64,000 nucleotides of DNA from Ovis canadensis (lineage: Eukaryota; Chordata; Mammalia; Artiodactyla; Bovidae): contig NC_091254.1 of NCBI RefSeq assembly GCF_042477335.2, forward strand, positions 95,383,501-95,447,500, written 5' to 3'. Under the pieces are notes generated by a model. The model was not told the DNA's origin and searched no databases. It saw nothing but the letters and a program-made list of their open reading frames with translations. Position 1 is the first letter of the stretch; every line of letters starts with the position of its first letter. Positions 43,835 through 55,005 of the stretch are shown here, in pieces. Both the position numbers and the translations under genes were made by a program.

Positions 43835-44265
43835 CAGGAAGTCCCCTACACACCAACAAGTTCCATTCCGGGAGCACGTTTGTCAGTCCGATCTGTTTGT
43901 AAGTCCAACCAGGTTAGCCTAGGTAGGCAACTGACACGGTCCGCTACCCCGTGCTGTACAGTAATAGGCCTATAATCCTTTTCACACACCTCATATATAA
44001 AAAAACAAAGAAAACATTTTTACTCTTACAGTGCAATACCTTGAAAAGTACAGTAGCATGGCATGACAGCTGGCACACAGGGGCTGGCATTGAGTGAGCA
44101 GGCAGGAAAAGTCAGTGGCTGGGGGACAGACAAGAGGCGGAAGGCGGTGGAGCTGAAGGGTGGACAGCAATGCGAGGCGGGGGGCGAGCTGCCACGCCAC
44201 TCACGCCTGACATCTGCACCTTTGAAAGTCTGCAGGTTGATGGTTTGAATGTACGGGACTGACTA
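43835..44265. mobile_element. Tigger-like Tc1/mariner MITE
   Basis: Bounded by TA on both sides (43833-43834, 44266-44267). Ends CAGGAAGTCCCCTACA (left) and the reverse complement of TGTACGGGACTGACTA (right) form an imperfect inverted repeat. The interior ('ctgtacagtaataggcc', 'caggggctggcattgagtg') fits an old Tigger-derived non-autonomous element. No transposase frame. Confidence 0.65.
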
Positions 44266-44267
44266 TA

Positions 44268-45303
44268 TTTGTCTTGAGGGGTGACGACCCTTCTAGCAGG
44301 TGTATCTTAACTTCATTGTAATGTATTCATTTCCTAATCATCCAGCATGTAATGCAGTGAAGCAAAGAGCTGGGGAGAACAAAATGCTTCTAGACATCCC
44401 CTGCCATCATGGCAGGCATCGAGGCAACACTTGTTGTTCAGTCGCTAACACTGCCCAAGTTCAAAAGCTGTACACTTGGGGAGAAACCCCTTCCTTTCTG
44501 CTATCTCTCTGCCTTCCTATTTAATACTTCTCACATATATACTAACTTACAGATATGCAAACATAAACATCATCACACAAAGTAAACACGTAATGTCCCA
44601 TGCATTCAGCACCAGGGCAATAGGCTTTGCTTATCCAAGTCACATGCAAACCTCAATTCCAACACACCAGGCAGTGTAGACGATATACCCCCTAGTCTGT
44701 AAGATCAAATGGCATGGCTAGAGCCGTCAGGTGTCCTCGAAGGAGGGCGAGAACACAGATCCATCAAGAAAGAGAGAATGAATTGAAATTTCTACCAGAT
44801 GCTTATTTTTCTTTTCTTAAAGTTAAGCTGTTTCCCATCTTTAAATATAATTGTTGATTTATTTTTTTTAGAAACGTTTTGAAGTGGCAAATGTTCCCTG
44901 AACCGCATGCTCGATTTCGTACGTTTCATTGACAGACGAGATAGTCTTTCATTTCCTTGTCTTTGGAGCATAAAAGAACTCTTTCAGCTGCGTGACTTGA
45001 TGATAAAATATCGGATACAATGAAAAACTGCCATTTATCCAGGAGCCAGCACCTTTTAGAGAAGTTAACTGTATATTTAAGGATGAGTACTTATCTGATC
45101 AAGAAGCTTCTTCCCTCCCCCAGATGTTTAATTTTATAGAATTAAGAGAATGATCATCTGAGCATAGTCAGTCAGTGAACTTTTATAAGTGCTGGGTGAT
45201 CTCAGTGCTAAGTCATGGAAATTCAGAGGACAAAACAGACCCTGTCTTTGTCTTGAGGAAGCCTGCAGTCTGCAGTCATTTCCTAGAGAACCAGCATTGG
45301 CTA
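44268..45303. other. Unique sequence
   Basis: Contains a fragment at about 44430-44450 ('ttgttgttcagtcgctaa') resembling only the tail of a Bov-tA. Otherwise no recognisable feature; small frames at 44300-44679 are not called. Confidence 0.5.
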
Positions 45304-46117
45304 TCAGTTCAGTTCAGTTCAGTTCAGTTCTGTTCAGTCAGTCTTGTCCGACTCTTTGTGACCCGTGGACTGCAGCACGCCAGGCCTCCCTGTCCACCAC
45401 TAACTCCCAGAGCTTACCCAAATTCATGTCCATTGAGTCAGTGATGCCATCCAACCATCTCATCCTCTGCCTTTTCTCTTGCCCTCAATCTTTGCCAGCA
45501 TCAGGGTCTTTTCAAATGAGTCACCTCTTCACATCAGGCGGCCAAAGTATTGGAGTTTCAGCTTCAGCATCAGTCCTTCCGATGAATATTCAGGACTGAT
45601 CTCCCTTAGGATGGATTGATTGGATCTCTTTGCAGTCTCAGGGACTCTCAAGAGTCTTCTCCAACACCACAGTTCAAAAGCATCAATTCTTTGGCACTCA
45701 GCTTTCTTTATAGTCCAACTCTCACATCTATATATGACTACTGGAAAAACCATAGCTTTGACTAGACTGACCTTCTTTGGCAAAGTGATATCTCTGCTTT
45801 TTAATATGCTGTCTAGGTGGGTCATAGCTTTTCTTCCAAGGACCAAGGGTCTTTTAATTTCACGGCTGCAGTCACCATCTGCAGTGACTTTGGAGCCCAA
45901 GAAAATAAAGTCTGTCACTGTTTCCATTGTCTCCCCATCTATTTGCCATGAAGTGATGGGACCAGAATGTTGAATTTTAAGCCAACTATTTCACTTTCCT
46001 CTTTCACTTTCATCAAGAGGCTCTTTAGTTCTTCTTCGTTTTCTGCCATAAGGGTGGTGTCACCTGTGTATCTGAGGTTATTGATATTTCTCCCGGCAAT
46101 ATTGATTCCAGCTATTG
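45304..46117 (-). mobile_element. BovB 3' segment, 814 bp
   Basis: The longest BovB here. It starts with the (gttca)n terminus at 45304. A 132-residue minus-strand frame (45529-45927) covers METVTDFIFLGSKVTADGD to KLQYFGRLM, that is, ORF2 downstream of the polymerase core. A short deletion joins 'gggaccag' to 'aatgttgaattttaagcc'. No intact polymerase. Confidence 0.94.
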
Positions 46118-46667
46118 TCCGTAAATTGAGAACATATGGGATCTGACCTGATTGCCAGGCAGTTAGTATCCATGCAATCTCGGCTGATCATTTACTCATC
46201 CATAAGATGAGAGCCCTGCTACCTGCCCTATCCATCTCAAGATACTATCATGAAACAAACCTCCAACATGAATTCACTCAGCGAGGGCAGAGTTCTCTCC
46301 AGGGACATCAGAGGAGCACAGGAAATGTGCAGAAACTAAATGGGCTCATCATGATGCTGACAAAGTCATTCTGTGAGTCAGCTCGGAAAGGGCGCTTCTT
46401 GCTGGAATGGTACATTCTTGTGTTTAGTGCGGGCATGGTACTTGAATAATCCTTTATTGGCATTAAATACAGGTCATTTTGTTTCCAGCCAAATGTCATG
46501 GCTTCTCAAGACAAATGGAACCAAAACTGTAAATCAAACCATGGAATACCACACTTCCCTGAAAAGTTTTAAAAGCACTTTCCCTGCTTTTACATAAAGT
46601 GCATCAGGGCTGCATCAGAGCCTCACCAGGGACACTCAGCCCAGTGGTGTCATTACAAAGTGTTCAA
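46118..46667. other. Unique sequence
   Basis: Roughly 550 bases with small overlapping frames on both strands (46207-46597) that show no domain. Confidence 0.5.
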
Positions 46668-46878
46668 GTCAAAGTGTTAGTCGCTCAGTCATGTCCGACT
46701 CTTTGTGACCGTATGGACTGTAGCCCACCAGGCTCCTCTGTCCGTGGGATTTCCCAGGCAAGAATGCTGAAGTGGGTTGCCATTTCCTTCTCCAGGGGAT
46801 CTTCCTGATCCAGGGATTGAACCCAGGCCTCCTGCATTGCAGGCAGACTCTTTACCACCTGAGCCACCAGGGAAGCCC
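46668..46878 (-). repeat. Bov-tA SINE
   Basis: Near-consensus, complete to 'gagccaccagggaagcccc'. It lies about 15 bases upstream of an L1 3' end. Confidence 0.95.
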
Positions 46879-46894
46879 CTAGTGTATAAGTAGA

Positions 46895-47136
46895 AACTAA
46901 AAAAACATACAAATGAACTTATTCACAAAAGAGAAACAGACTCACAGACGTAGAAAACAAACCTATGGTTACCAAAGGGGAAGGAGGTGGGAAGGGATAA
47001 ATTCAGAGTTTTGGATTAGCAGATACACGCTCTTATTGAAAAAACAGATAAAGAACAAAGTCCTACAGAGCAGCACAGGGAATTATATTCATTATCTTGT
47101 AATCACCTATAATGAAAAAGAATCTGAAAAGGATGA
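46895..47136 (+). mobile_element. L1 3' UTR, left part
   Basis: 'acaaatgaacttattcac', 'agaaacagactcacagac', 'aacctatggttaccaaagg', 'gggaattatattcattatc', 'aaaaagaatctgaaaagg'. It extends further upstream than most L1 ends here and leads into the octamer satellite. Confidence 0.9.
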
Positions 47137-47320
47137 TATATATATACATATATACATATATACATATATACATATATACATATATACATATATACATATA
47201 TACATATATACATATATACATATATACATATATACATATATACATATATACATATATACATATATACATATATACATATATACATATATACATATATACA
47301 TATATACATATATACATATA
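47137..47320. repeat. (ATATACAT)n satellite, about 23 units
   Basis: 184 bases of an almost perfect 8-base unit filling the TA-tract position of the host L1. It is open in several frames on both strands, giving long repetitive I/Y/H/T or I/Y/M/C frames. These are artefacts of a stop-free repeat, not genes. Confidence 0.97.
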
Positions 47321-47460
47321 CACTGGAGAAGGAAATGGCAACCCACTCCAGTATTCTTGCCTGGAGAAGCCCATGGACGGAGGAGCCTAGTAAGTTATAG
47401 TCCACGGGGTCACAAAGAGTCAGACACAACTGAGCGGCTTCACTTTCACTTTCACTTTCA
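47321..47460 (+). repeat. Bov-A unit in the L1 tract
   Basis: A headless single Bov-A: 'ctggagaaggaaatggcaac' to 'gagcggcttcactttcac', with a (actttc)n tail. Inserted at the end of the octamer array. Confidence 0.92.
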
Positions 47461-47556
47461 TACATATACACACGCACATATGTAACAATCACTTTGCTGT
47501 CTATCAGAAACTAACACAACAAAGTAACTCAATTATACTTCAATTAAAAAAAAATA
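47461..47556 (+). mobile_element. L1 3' terminus, right part
   Basis: After a short 'acatatacacacgcacatatg' bridge come 'aacaatcactttgctgtc', 'tcagaaactaacacaac' and 'tatacttcaattaaaa' with an A9 end. Confidence 0.87.
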
Positions 47557-49299
47557 CTGTCACCTAGTTCAACCACCAGTGGAAAAAAAAAACTCTGTTT
47601 TTAAACTGGAAGAAAGAAATTTCTGAAACAATGGGTTTTTAAAGTTTGAGAAAATGTGGAAAAACGAAGACAGCAACCATCCTAAGTAACGTGCCCAGCT
47701 AAACACCATTCTTTGTTCACATTCAAGTTGCTCCTAGATTGAAGCATGAATTTTCTCATGTCTGAGTGCCATCAGATAAGATTGGTCTGTTAAGTAATAA
47801 CACTAAATAGTTCCCACAACAAGAAATCACACTCTATACCAGCTGAATTGCACAAAAAGGGAAATAATGATTTCGTACAACACAGCACTTTCTACCTTAA
47901 AAGTACTACCTAAGCGGGGCAGTTTTCCTGGAAAAAAGTTAGCAGAAATTATCAATCTCCTTTTCAAAAAGTTACATGTAACCACCAATACACACTTGAC
48001 ACATTTTTGCAAAAGACTTACAAACTCGTGGCCCATGGTAGATCCCTGGCTAAGAACTCGGGGATTAACGTTCTAGAATATTCCACCTTTGCTAAGGTTC
48101 TGTAGCATCTTAGAATAGTCACATCTCATTCATCAGTATTTACTGGAGAGTTCAACAATCCAAAGCATTTGAAAGGACAAAGGAAAGAATTTCATGGAGC
48201 CATCAATTCCATAGTTTATCTTATGCCATCTGTGAGGAGAAGCTCTAATAATCTCAAGATCTTTCACCCTGAGCTCTTCAAAGAAGATGGTCCTCTCATT
48301 TCCCAGAATTTGAAGGTTCCAAGTGAACAGTAAATTCTTAGCTGTCACAGGAAGACTCACAGCAGCAGAGGAAGAGATAAGAACAAGAGTAGAGAGAAAT
48401 GGTGCTGAGAGTGGGGACTGTATTTTGAAATCTCTATGTCGCCAGAGAAATGTTGAGTCATTCAAGAGCAGAAGATGCAGAGACAAGCTGCCAAGTTTTG
48501 AGTTTTTGTTTTGTTTTGTTTTTCAGGCTGAACCTAAACACTCAGGATTTCCGTGAGTCGTGCAAAAGCAGCAGAGCTTTATGACTCCCTGTAAGCGTGA
48601 CATTCCATAACCATCTTCCATCTTTGATCTAAAGCAAAGTCCCTCTCCAAGATACGGCCTGGGCCTCTGGGACCACCAGTGACGGAGGGAAAGGGGGGCC
48701 ACGGGATGGTTCAGCCAATCAGATTGACCTCATGGCCCATCGCGCAGCTCTAGGCGTAGATCCACAGAGATGAGAATGCCTTGCTCATCACTGGCTTCTA
48801 CAACCTGGATTTCTCAGGAGTCTGGGCTAGACCTGGATTTGCTTCGTAAACCAGAAACAGACCGTAGAATTAACTGTAAGACAGAAGTTTAAATTCCCGG
48901 TGAGTGAGATAAGAGGCTTAATGTTTCTTGTAGAAAAAAATGCCCTAGTGCCTCCGCGGGTTGGGTCCCTGCCTTCCACAGGAGTTGGGCTCTTGAGTTC
49001 AGCCCGGGTCCTGAGCTCTTATCAGCCCCCGAGGTGAGCACGTAGCAGCTCAGCATAGGAAGATAAAGGCACATTGGTCTTTGAAGCACAGCTGAAGTTT
49101 CCATGAAGCTCCCAAGATCTTCCACGTGGTCAGAACCTAACCCGCTGCCTACCTACTGGTGATGCTTTCAACTGAGAACACGCCGCTCTTTCTTCTACCC
49201 ATTTTTCCCACACAAATTTTGCTTAGCGCTTTTGCTTGGAAGTGTGTGTGTTCACAGCAGGTCATACAGTTACACACACACACATCCAAGTGAGGTGTC
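47557..49299. other. Unique sequence, no gene seen
   Basis: About 1.7 kb. The 117-codon minus frame (48133-48486) and smaller frames have no recognised domain. A (tttg)n-like run sits at about 48505-48522. Confidence 0.45.
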
Positions 49300-49440
49300 A
49301 GCATCCATACCTTGTTAAACACAAAACTTCTATATATTGATACCTTGTTCCACATTTTGCCTTTTTTACACTTTATAATACCACTTGAAGAGCTTTCCAC
49401 ATCACCAGAGATAAATTATCTTTAAAAAAATTAACCATGC
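49300..49440 (-). mobile_element. Probable old L1 3' UTR fragment
   Basis: 'ccacattttgcctttttta', 'actttataataccacttg', 'aagagctttccacatcacc' resembles a reverse-oriented old L1 segment. Weak call. Confidence 0.4.
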
Positions 49441-49616
49441 AGACTGCCAAAAAAAAAGTTCAAAGAATGTAAAAGAGAATAAAGTGTAAACCAAGCATCC
49501 TTTTAATCCCAAATATTCCCTTGGACTCTTGGCCCAAAAGTACTCGTTGCTAAAGATGCTAAAGAGAACTAACATAAATAGAAATACACACATGTAGGGA
49601 GGGAAAGAGGATTAAA

Positions 49617-49687
49617 AATTGTTGTTGTTCAGCTGCTAAGTCATTTCTGACTCTTTGTAACCTTGTGGACTGCAGCCTGCCAGGGTG
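49617..49687 (-). repeat. Bov-tA 3' fragment
   Basis: Only the tail-proximal 70 bases ('ttgttgttcagctgctaag', 'ggactgcagcctgccagg'). An oppositely oriented Bov-tA follows within 20 bases. Confidence 0.85.
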
Positions 49688-49704
49688 CAAATGTTCATGG
49701 CTTA

Positions 49705-49896
49705 AAGATAGCTCAGACAGTAAAGAATCATACTGCAATGCAGGAGATCTGGGTTTGACCAGTGGGTTGGAAAGATTACCCTGGAGGAGAGCATGGCATC
49801 CGACACCAGTACTCTTGCCTGGAGAGTCCCATGGACAGAGGAGCCTGGCGGGCTACAGTCCATGGGGTCGCAAAGAGTCAGACATGACTGAGCGAC

Positions 49897-49900
<4 letters not shown>
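49705..49900 (+). repeat. Bov-tA SINE
   Basis: Lacks the first bases of the head, starting 'agctcagacagtaaag'. The body is near consensus and ends 'gactgagcgactaat', leading straight into a compound microsatellite. Confidence 0.93.

Positions 49901-49955
<55 letters not shown>
49901..49955. repeat. Compound (CT)n(CA)n microsatellite
   Basis: A perfect (CT)18 (49901-49936) followed by (CA)9-10. It grew from the 3' tail of the preceding Bov-tA and is likely length-polymorphic. Confidence 0.97.
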
Positions 49956-49964
49956 TGCTCTCAT

Positions 49965-50290
49965 AAACAAGTGGAGTCTGTTTCTCCATTCCCTTGAATC
50001 AGGGCTGGTCCTGTCACTGCTTTAGCCAATTAAACACGGCAGAAGAACACCAAAACCTTTTCTGGGCTGAAGCTTTGGAGGGAACTAGATGCTTCTTCTC
50101 CTTGGAAATGAGATGACACCGTCAGAGACTGACATGCTGCAAGAAGATTCTAATCACAGTACATGCCAACCCAGTGTTCAGAAATGACTGAGTTCTCCAA
50201 GTGTGTTATCCAATCCAGATAATTTAGTCTATATATTTTCAGTTGTGGCTGGCTTTGAAGCATCTTTTTTGCAGCTTTGATAGTTTTTTT
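49965..50290 (+). mobile_element. MLT1-like ERVL-MaLR LTR fragment
   Basis: 'gtggagtctgtttctccatt', 'cccttgaatcagggctgg', 'tgctttagccaattaaacac' match the 5'-central part of MLT1 LTRs well. The 3' half grades into unique sequence. Confidence 0.62.
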
Positions 50291-51410
50291 TTTTTTGGTG
50301 TGTTTTTTTTTTTTTCTGTGTGAATTAACTTATTTGACCCTTCGTATTGTTAATTTTGTATGGAATTATAAGACTTCTATATATTGAGAAAATTAATTCA
50401 TGTTGTGCTATGAATAAATTTTTAATATTCGTGTAATCAAACATATTCATCTTTCTGCTATGGTCATAGTTAATAGTATTTCTCCACTCTAATATTAGTG
50501 CCTTCACATTTTTTTCAGCTATTTTGTATTTCTTTCAACATTCAATATTTAGGACTTTATTAATTTATATTGCTGTAGCAAGCAATCTAGAGATCTAGTT
50601 GTCCTTTTCAGGTGGTTAGTTATTAATTAATTAATTAAATGCAGTCTTTACATAGAGTTTCTCATGTCTACTGCGGTCTGTTTTCTTCTATCTTTTAATC
50701 CACACACAAATTCTCAGCTTTAATTTATTTTTAATTTGATTATTTTAAAATATGAGATAATAAAAATCATTTGACACCTATAGATGCCATTAATGGATTT
50801 GAGTTTGAGCACTAAGTGAAAAGATTCTAGCAAGATTCATACATTATAAATGCATCTTTATTACATTATAAAATCATCTTTCAAACTGTAGAGAGTTTGG
50901 TTGTGTTTTTTTTTAAGAAGATCACATTCCCTGAAGAACCAAAAAAGAAGGCTATTTTCACTTAATGCTTGCAAGCACAGAAACACAGCACACAGTATTT
51001 TTGTAATTTTGGGAATTAGCAAAATTAATTCTAAACTTCCAACATATGGGTCATGCAAAATGAGAGGTTAATTTATTTGGGCAGTCATGGGCCAATTTGC
51101 TCGGGAAACATAAAGGTAGTTAGTGAGATATAAATTACTTGAAATCATAGGGAAAGCAGTATTCATGTTCTGTTACTTTGTACTTAGTTCTTAGTTTCTT
51201 CTGCTTTATATTAAAGCCCACTTAAAAATGGGTGCTCTTCCTTCCCCAAACGGAATTTCTGTTATCAAAGATAGGAAAAATTGCATATTTATCTTTGAAT
51301 CTCCTCCGTGCTGATCACAGTGCATTGAATATAATGAGTATTAAGCAAATGCCAGATCAATGGCCTGAATGTATGAGTCCAGTGCCTTATATTTTTATGT
51401 GAAACGTCGC
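50291..51410. other. Unique AT-rich sequence
   Basis: Starts with T-rich low complexity (50286-50316) and holds a perfect (ATTA)n run near 50623-50638. No gene seen in about 1.1 kb. Confidence 0.5.
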
Positions 51411-51421
51411 TAAGCTCCCAA

Positions 51422-51586
51422 CGATCCCTGGATTGGGACGATCCCCTGGAGAAGGAAATGGCAACCCACTCCAGTATTCTTGTCTGGAAAATCCCATGGA
51501 TGGAGGAGCTTGGTCAGCTACAGTCCATGGAGTCGCAAAGAGTCAGACACGACTGAGCGAGTTCTCTTTCTTTCTCTCTTTCTCTT
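51422..51586 (+). repeat. 5'-truncated Bov-tA with 11-bp duplication
   Basis: Begins inside the head ('cgatccctggattgggac') and ends in a (ttctc)n tail. Perfect flanks 'taagctcccaa' at 51411-51421 and 51587-51597 show that the copy was truncated at insertion, not by later deletion. Confidence 0.95.
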
Positions 51587-51764
51587 TAAGCTCCCAAAGT
51601 CAAAGACACAGTATGCCACGGAAAAAAGAAAGAAAGAACAAACTTTTTAAAATAACTCTACTAAAACTATTGCAAATGATTGTCATTGGATTCAGCTATA
51701 GCTAGCCCAATAAAATAGCAAAAGATAAGGATTTGAGAATGCATTCCCCAGTATGTATATCTAC

Positions 51765-51769
<5 letters not shown>

Positions 51770-51795
<26 letters not shown>
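51770..51795. repeat. (GT)n microsatellite
   Basis: About 25 bases of GT with one CG, directly at the tail end of the following reverse-oriented Bov-tA, so it is probably a mutated SINE tail. Confidence 0.93.
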
Positions 51796-51985
51796 TCAGT
51801 CATTCAGTTGTGTCACTCTTTGCGACCCCATGGACTGTAGCCCACCAGCCTCCTCTGTCCATGAGATTCTCTAGGCAAGAATACTGGAGTGGGTTGCCAT
51901 TCCCTTCTCCAGGGTATCTTCCCGACTCACCGATGGAACCCAAATCTCCTGACTGGTGAGCCAGATTAATTACCACTGTGCCACT
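51796..51985 (-). repeat. Bov-tA SINE
   Basis: Tail-first; the head is decayed ('gagccagattaattacc', 'tgtgccactgctgtg'). Confidence 0.88.
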
Positions 51986-52045
51986 GCTGTGTGAAACTTC
52001 TATTTTTCTATCTACTTATACATATTTATCTTTCCATTAATCTTA

Positions 52046-52209
52046 AGCCCACCAGGCTCCTCCGTCCATGGAATTTTCCAGGCAAGAAAATTCCACTGGA
52101 GTGGGTTGCCATTTCCTCCTCCAGGGGATCTTCCTAGCCCAGGGATCGAACCCAGGTCTCCCACACTGCAGGCAGATGTTTTACCATCTGAGCCACCAAG
52201 GAAGCCCAA
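52046..52209 (-). repeat. Bov-tA SINE, 3'-truncated
   Basis: Starts within the body ('cccaccaggctcctccgtcc'), with a 9-base local duplication around 'caagaaaattccactgg', and keeps a full head to 'gagccaccaaggaagccc'. The tail-proximal third is missing. Confidence 0.9.
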
Positions 52210-52312
52210 TTTATTATAAATATATTCATAAACTAGTTATGCTTACGCTCTGGTGATAAGTCTGGAGATAGAATGGAAAGCCATCAATCACAGAGGCTCT
52301 GATGGATTTTTA

Positions 52313-52499
52313 AAAATCATTTCTTTTCCTTTTGGCTGAGTTAGGGCTTAGTGGCCACACGTAGGCTTCTCTCTAACTGTGGGGCACAGGCTTCATTGCC
52401 CCTGGCCATGCAGGATCTTAGTTCCCCAACCGGGGATTGAGCCCATGCCCCCTGCATTGGAAGGCAGAGTCTTAACCCCTGGGCCACTAGGGAAGTCCT
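52313..52499 (-). repeat. CHR-type SINE with 15-bp duplication
   Basis: 'ccttttggctgagttaggg', 'gcaggatcttagttccccaac', 'gggccactagggaagtcc'. Flanks 'tctgatggattttta' (52298-52312) and 'tctgatgaattttta' (52500-52514) differ at one base. Confidence 0.93.
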
Positions 52500-52514
52500 T
52501 CTGATGAATTTTTA

Positions 52515-54552
52515 TTCAGGATACTGAGTGAAGACTTCCTCCAATAAAGTGTAAGCAACACTAACCTAACGGTGTGTTCACAGGGTTAGAGCCAGAAGCA
52601 GAGGTTGTGCACAAGGGGTTTGGGAAGGAAAGATGCAATCAAGGAGATGAAAGAGAGCTGGTTCTGGGAGTAACGGAGGAAGCACTTTCCAGGGAGGAGG
52701 AAGCACGGATGAACGGTGCTGCAGATGAGCTCAGCCAACAAACAGAAAACCACTGTTGTTAGGCAATGAGTCCCCTGGACGTAGGGTTGATAACTACGTG
52801 TTTCATGTTTCACTGACACACTTGACGTAGAGTTTTGTGGGTTTTCTCCCCCTCTCTCTTTTGCCTTCTGTCTTGGCAAAGATAAGTTCAGAGACCTTTC
52901 CAGTTCTGCTTGTGTGCCACTCCGGGTATTAAAGTATTTACAAAAGAGCAGCTCAGCTCTGCTATTCACCAGCTTGAGACGTGGAATTCCTATTGAAAAG
53001 AGAGGAGGAAAGGACCTCTTTCAAAAGGCAGCCCCACTTTATTTTACAAGGTAAAAAATAACCATGTAATAGCAACGTAAATACATGACTGTTGACAATG
53101 TAAGTGCCGTGTAACCATGGAGTAATTATCTAGTTCTCTCCTTTTTTAAAAACAAAGACCAAGCTGAAAGTCTAAGCGCTGCAAGTTGCATGATGACTAT
53201 TCCGTTCATTACTTGGTAACTGGAAGTATAATTATCAAGTAATCTGCATGAACATAATTACGTATTTACATAGTCTTTGCCGTGTAATTATAGAGGAGTT
53301 CAATGATTATACAGTACACTCCTTGAAAAAGAAAGTGATACCAAAAAACAAAAAAAAAAATCTGTGTGAAGTAGTCATCTCAAACAGAAAGAATTAAACA
53401 TGAGCATGATTTATCTTAGAAAAATCCTAAATTATAACATACGTGAACAATAAAATTAGATCAATTTCTGATCACGAAAATCAATCAGAATCCCTTTCAT
53501 GAATTATGGATGCCTGCTGAGACAGTCAAACCATTTCATCCTTGAAGGGCTCAAGAAAAATAGTAGAATTTGCTTTCTTATTTCAAAATGAAGAGGTTTT
53601 TTCTTTATTTATTGCTCTAATCATCTTTAACTCAGCCTTCTTTCTCCCACTATTCAAATCACAAGTATCTCTTTTAAGCTCCAAGATGTTCAATAAGTAA
53701 AGAAAAATGAGGAGGAATAAAATTGAATAGTATTGATCACTTAACAAAGTTCTGAGGCTTTTTCTCACTCCAAAAAGAACATTAAGTACTTTGTTTTTGA
53801 GGATTTTTAATATAGATGGTTTTATAAAATGATGTTCTGGAATTTTTAAGCATTTTGATAACTGCATCTTTATTTTTTAAATCTGTCTAGTGACTGCTAA
53901 ATGGACCACGGATACCTTTGCTTTCTGTTTCCAATGGATGTTCAGATACACTCAACAACTGGATGGTATATTCTACACAGTGAAGATCATCCTTTAAAAA
54001 GGTCATTGTCTGAAGTCATTTGCAGAAGACAATTATTCAGTCTAAAATGAGTTAGAAGTGATTTCTGTTGCACATGCCACATGTGGATAAGAACCTGTAA
54101 ACTGCAAATGATACACAGAAAGCCAACACAAATTGAGACCTGTGATAATTTCACATTAGCCATTGTCCTCTAAATAAAGATATTCCCTCAGGACGTACAC
54201 TGGCTTACGTTGGAGTCTAACAAGCTTAGCAAGCTGACTTTTTAAATTCTCTAAATGCTATTGGACACATCCGTGGAGTAGTTCACTGCTATTTTTCAGA
54301 GTTAAAGCAACCTCTGAAGGGCGGTGACTGTCAGTAAGAAGATCATTTAAATAGGAGACAATCCAGAACAGTATATGAGACCATCTGATCTGTAGCCATT
54401 TCTGCTGAAAACATTACGAATTAGCTTTTATGTTTTTGGTGAAAAAAACCAACCCTGAGTCTTTTAAAAACTCCTCATAAATTAACAGCATAACAGATGT
54501 TCAAGACTCATTCCCTGTGTTTCTGTCAAATATTGTTTCTTCTATAAGAAGT
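52515..54552. other. Repeat-poor unique stretch, possible conserved noncoding DNA
   Basis: About 2 kb without a named repeat. Around 53060-53330 there are many 'gtaattat' / 'ataattac'-type motifs in non-repetitive context. A 127-codon minus frame (52586-52969) has no recognisable domain. Confidence 0.38.
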
Positions 54553-54782
54553 GGCTTCCCTGGTGGCTCAGATGGTAAAGCATCTGCCTGCAGTGTGGGA
54601 GACCCGGGTTCGATCCTTGGGTCAGGAAGATCCCCTGGAGAAGGAAATGGCAACCCACTCCAGTATTCTTGCCTGGAGAATCCCATGGACAGAGGAGCCT
54701 GGCGGGCTGCAGTAGTCCATGGGGTCTCAAAGAGTCGGACACGACTGAGTGACTTCACTTTCTTTTCTTTCTTTCTTTCTGG
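54553..54782 (+). repeat. Bov-tA SINE, first of a tandem pair
   Basis: Near-consensus with a 3-base duplication ('gcagtagtcc') and a (ttctttc)n tail. Confidence 0.95.
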
Positions 54783-54792
54783 AAGAATAGAG

Positions 54793-55005
54793 GGCTTCTG
54801 GGTGGCTCAGTGGTAAAGAATGCATCTGCAATGCAGGAGACTCGGGTTCCATTTCTGGGTGGGGAAGATGCCCTGGAGGAGGAAATGGCAACCCACTCCA
54901 GGATTCTTGCCTGGGAAATCCCTGGACGCAGGAGCCTGGTGGGCTGCAGTCCACAGGGTCTCAAAGAGTCGGGCACAAGTGAAGCAACTGAGCAGAAGAG
55001 CAGTG
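54793..55005 (+). repeat. Bov-tA SINE, second of a tandem pair
   Basis: Same orientation, about 10 bases after the first tail, and more diverged ('gggcttctgggtggctc', 'gggcacaagtgaagcaac'). The unequal divergence argues for two insertions rather than a duplication. Confidence 0.93.

Noticed and set aside
45529..45927. 132-codon reverse-transcriptase-related frame
   Set aside because: It is BovB ORF2 C-terminal sequence without endonuclease or catalytic polymerase motifs; a truncated element, not a host gene or an active LINE.
47137..47320. Array that superficially recalls a CRISPR or other regular repeat system
   Set aside because: It is a simple tandem octamer with no spacers, and the host is a mammal.
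46913..47492. Long frames rich in Y, I, H, T or Y, M, C, I on both strands
   Set aside because: Produced by the stop-free octamer (ATATACAT)n, with SINE-derived ends. Not protein-coding.
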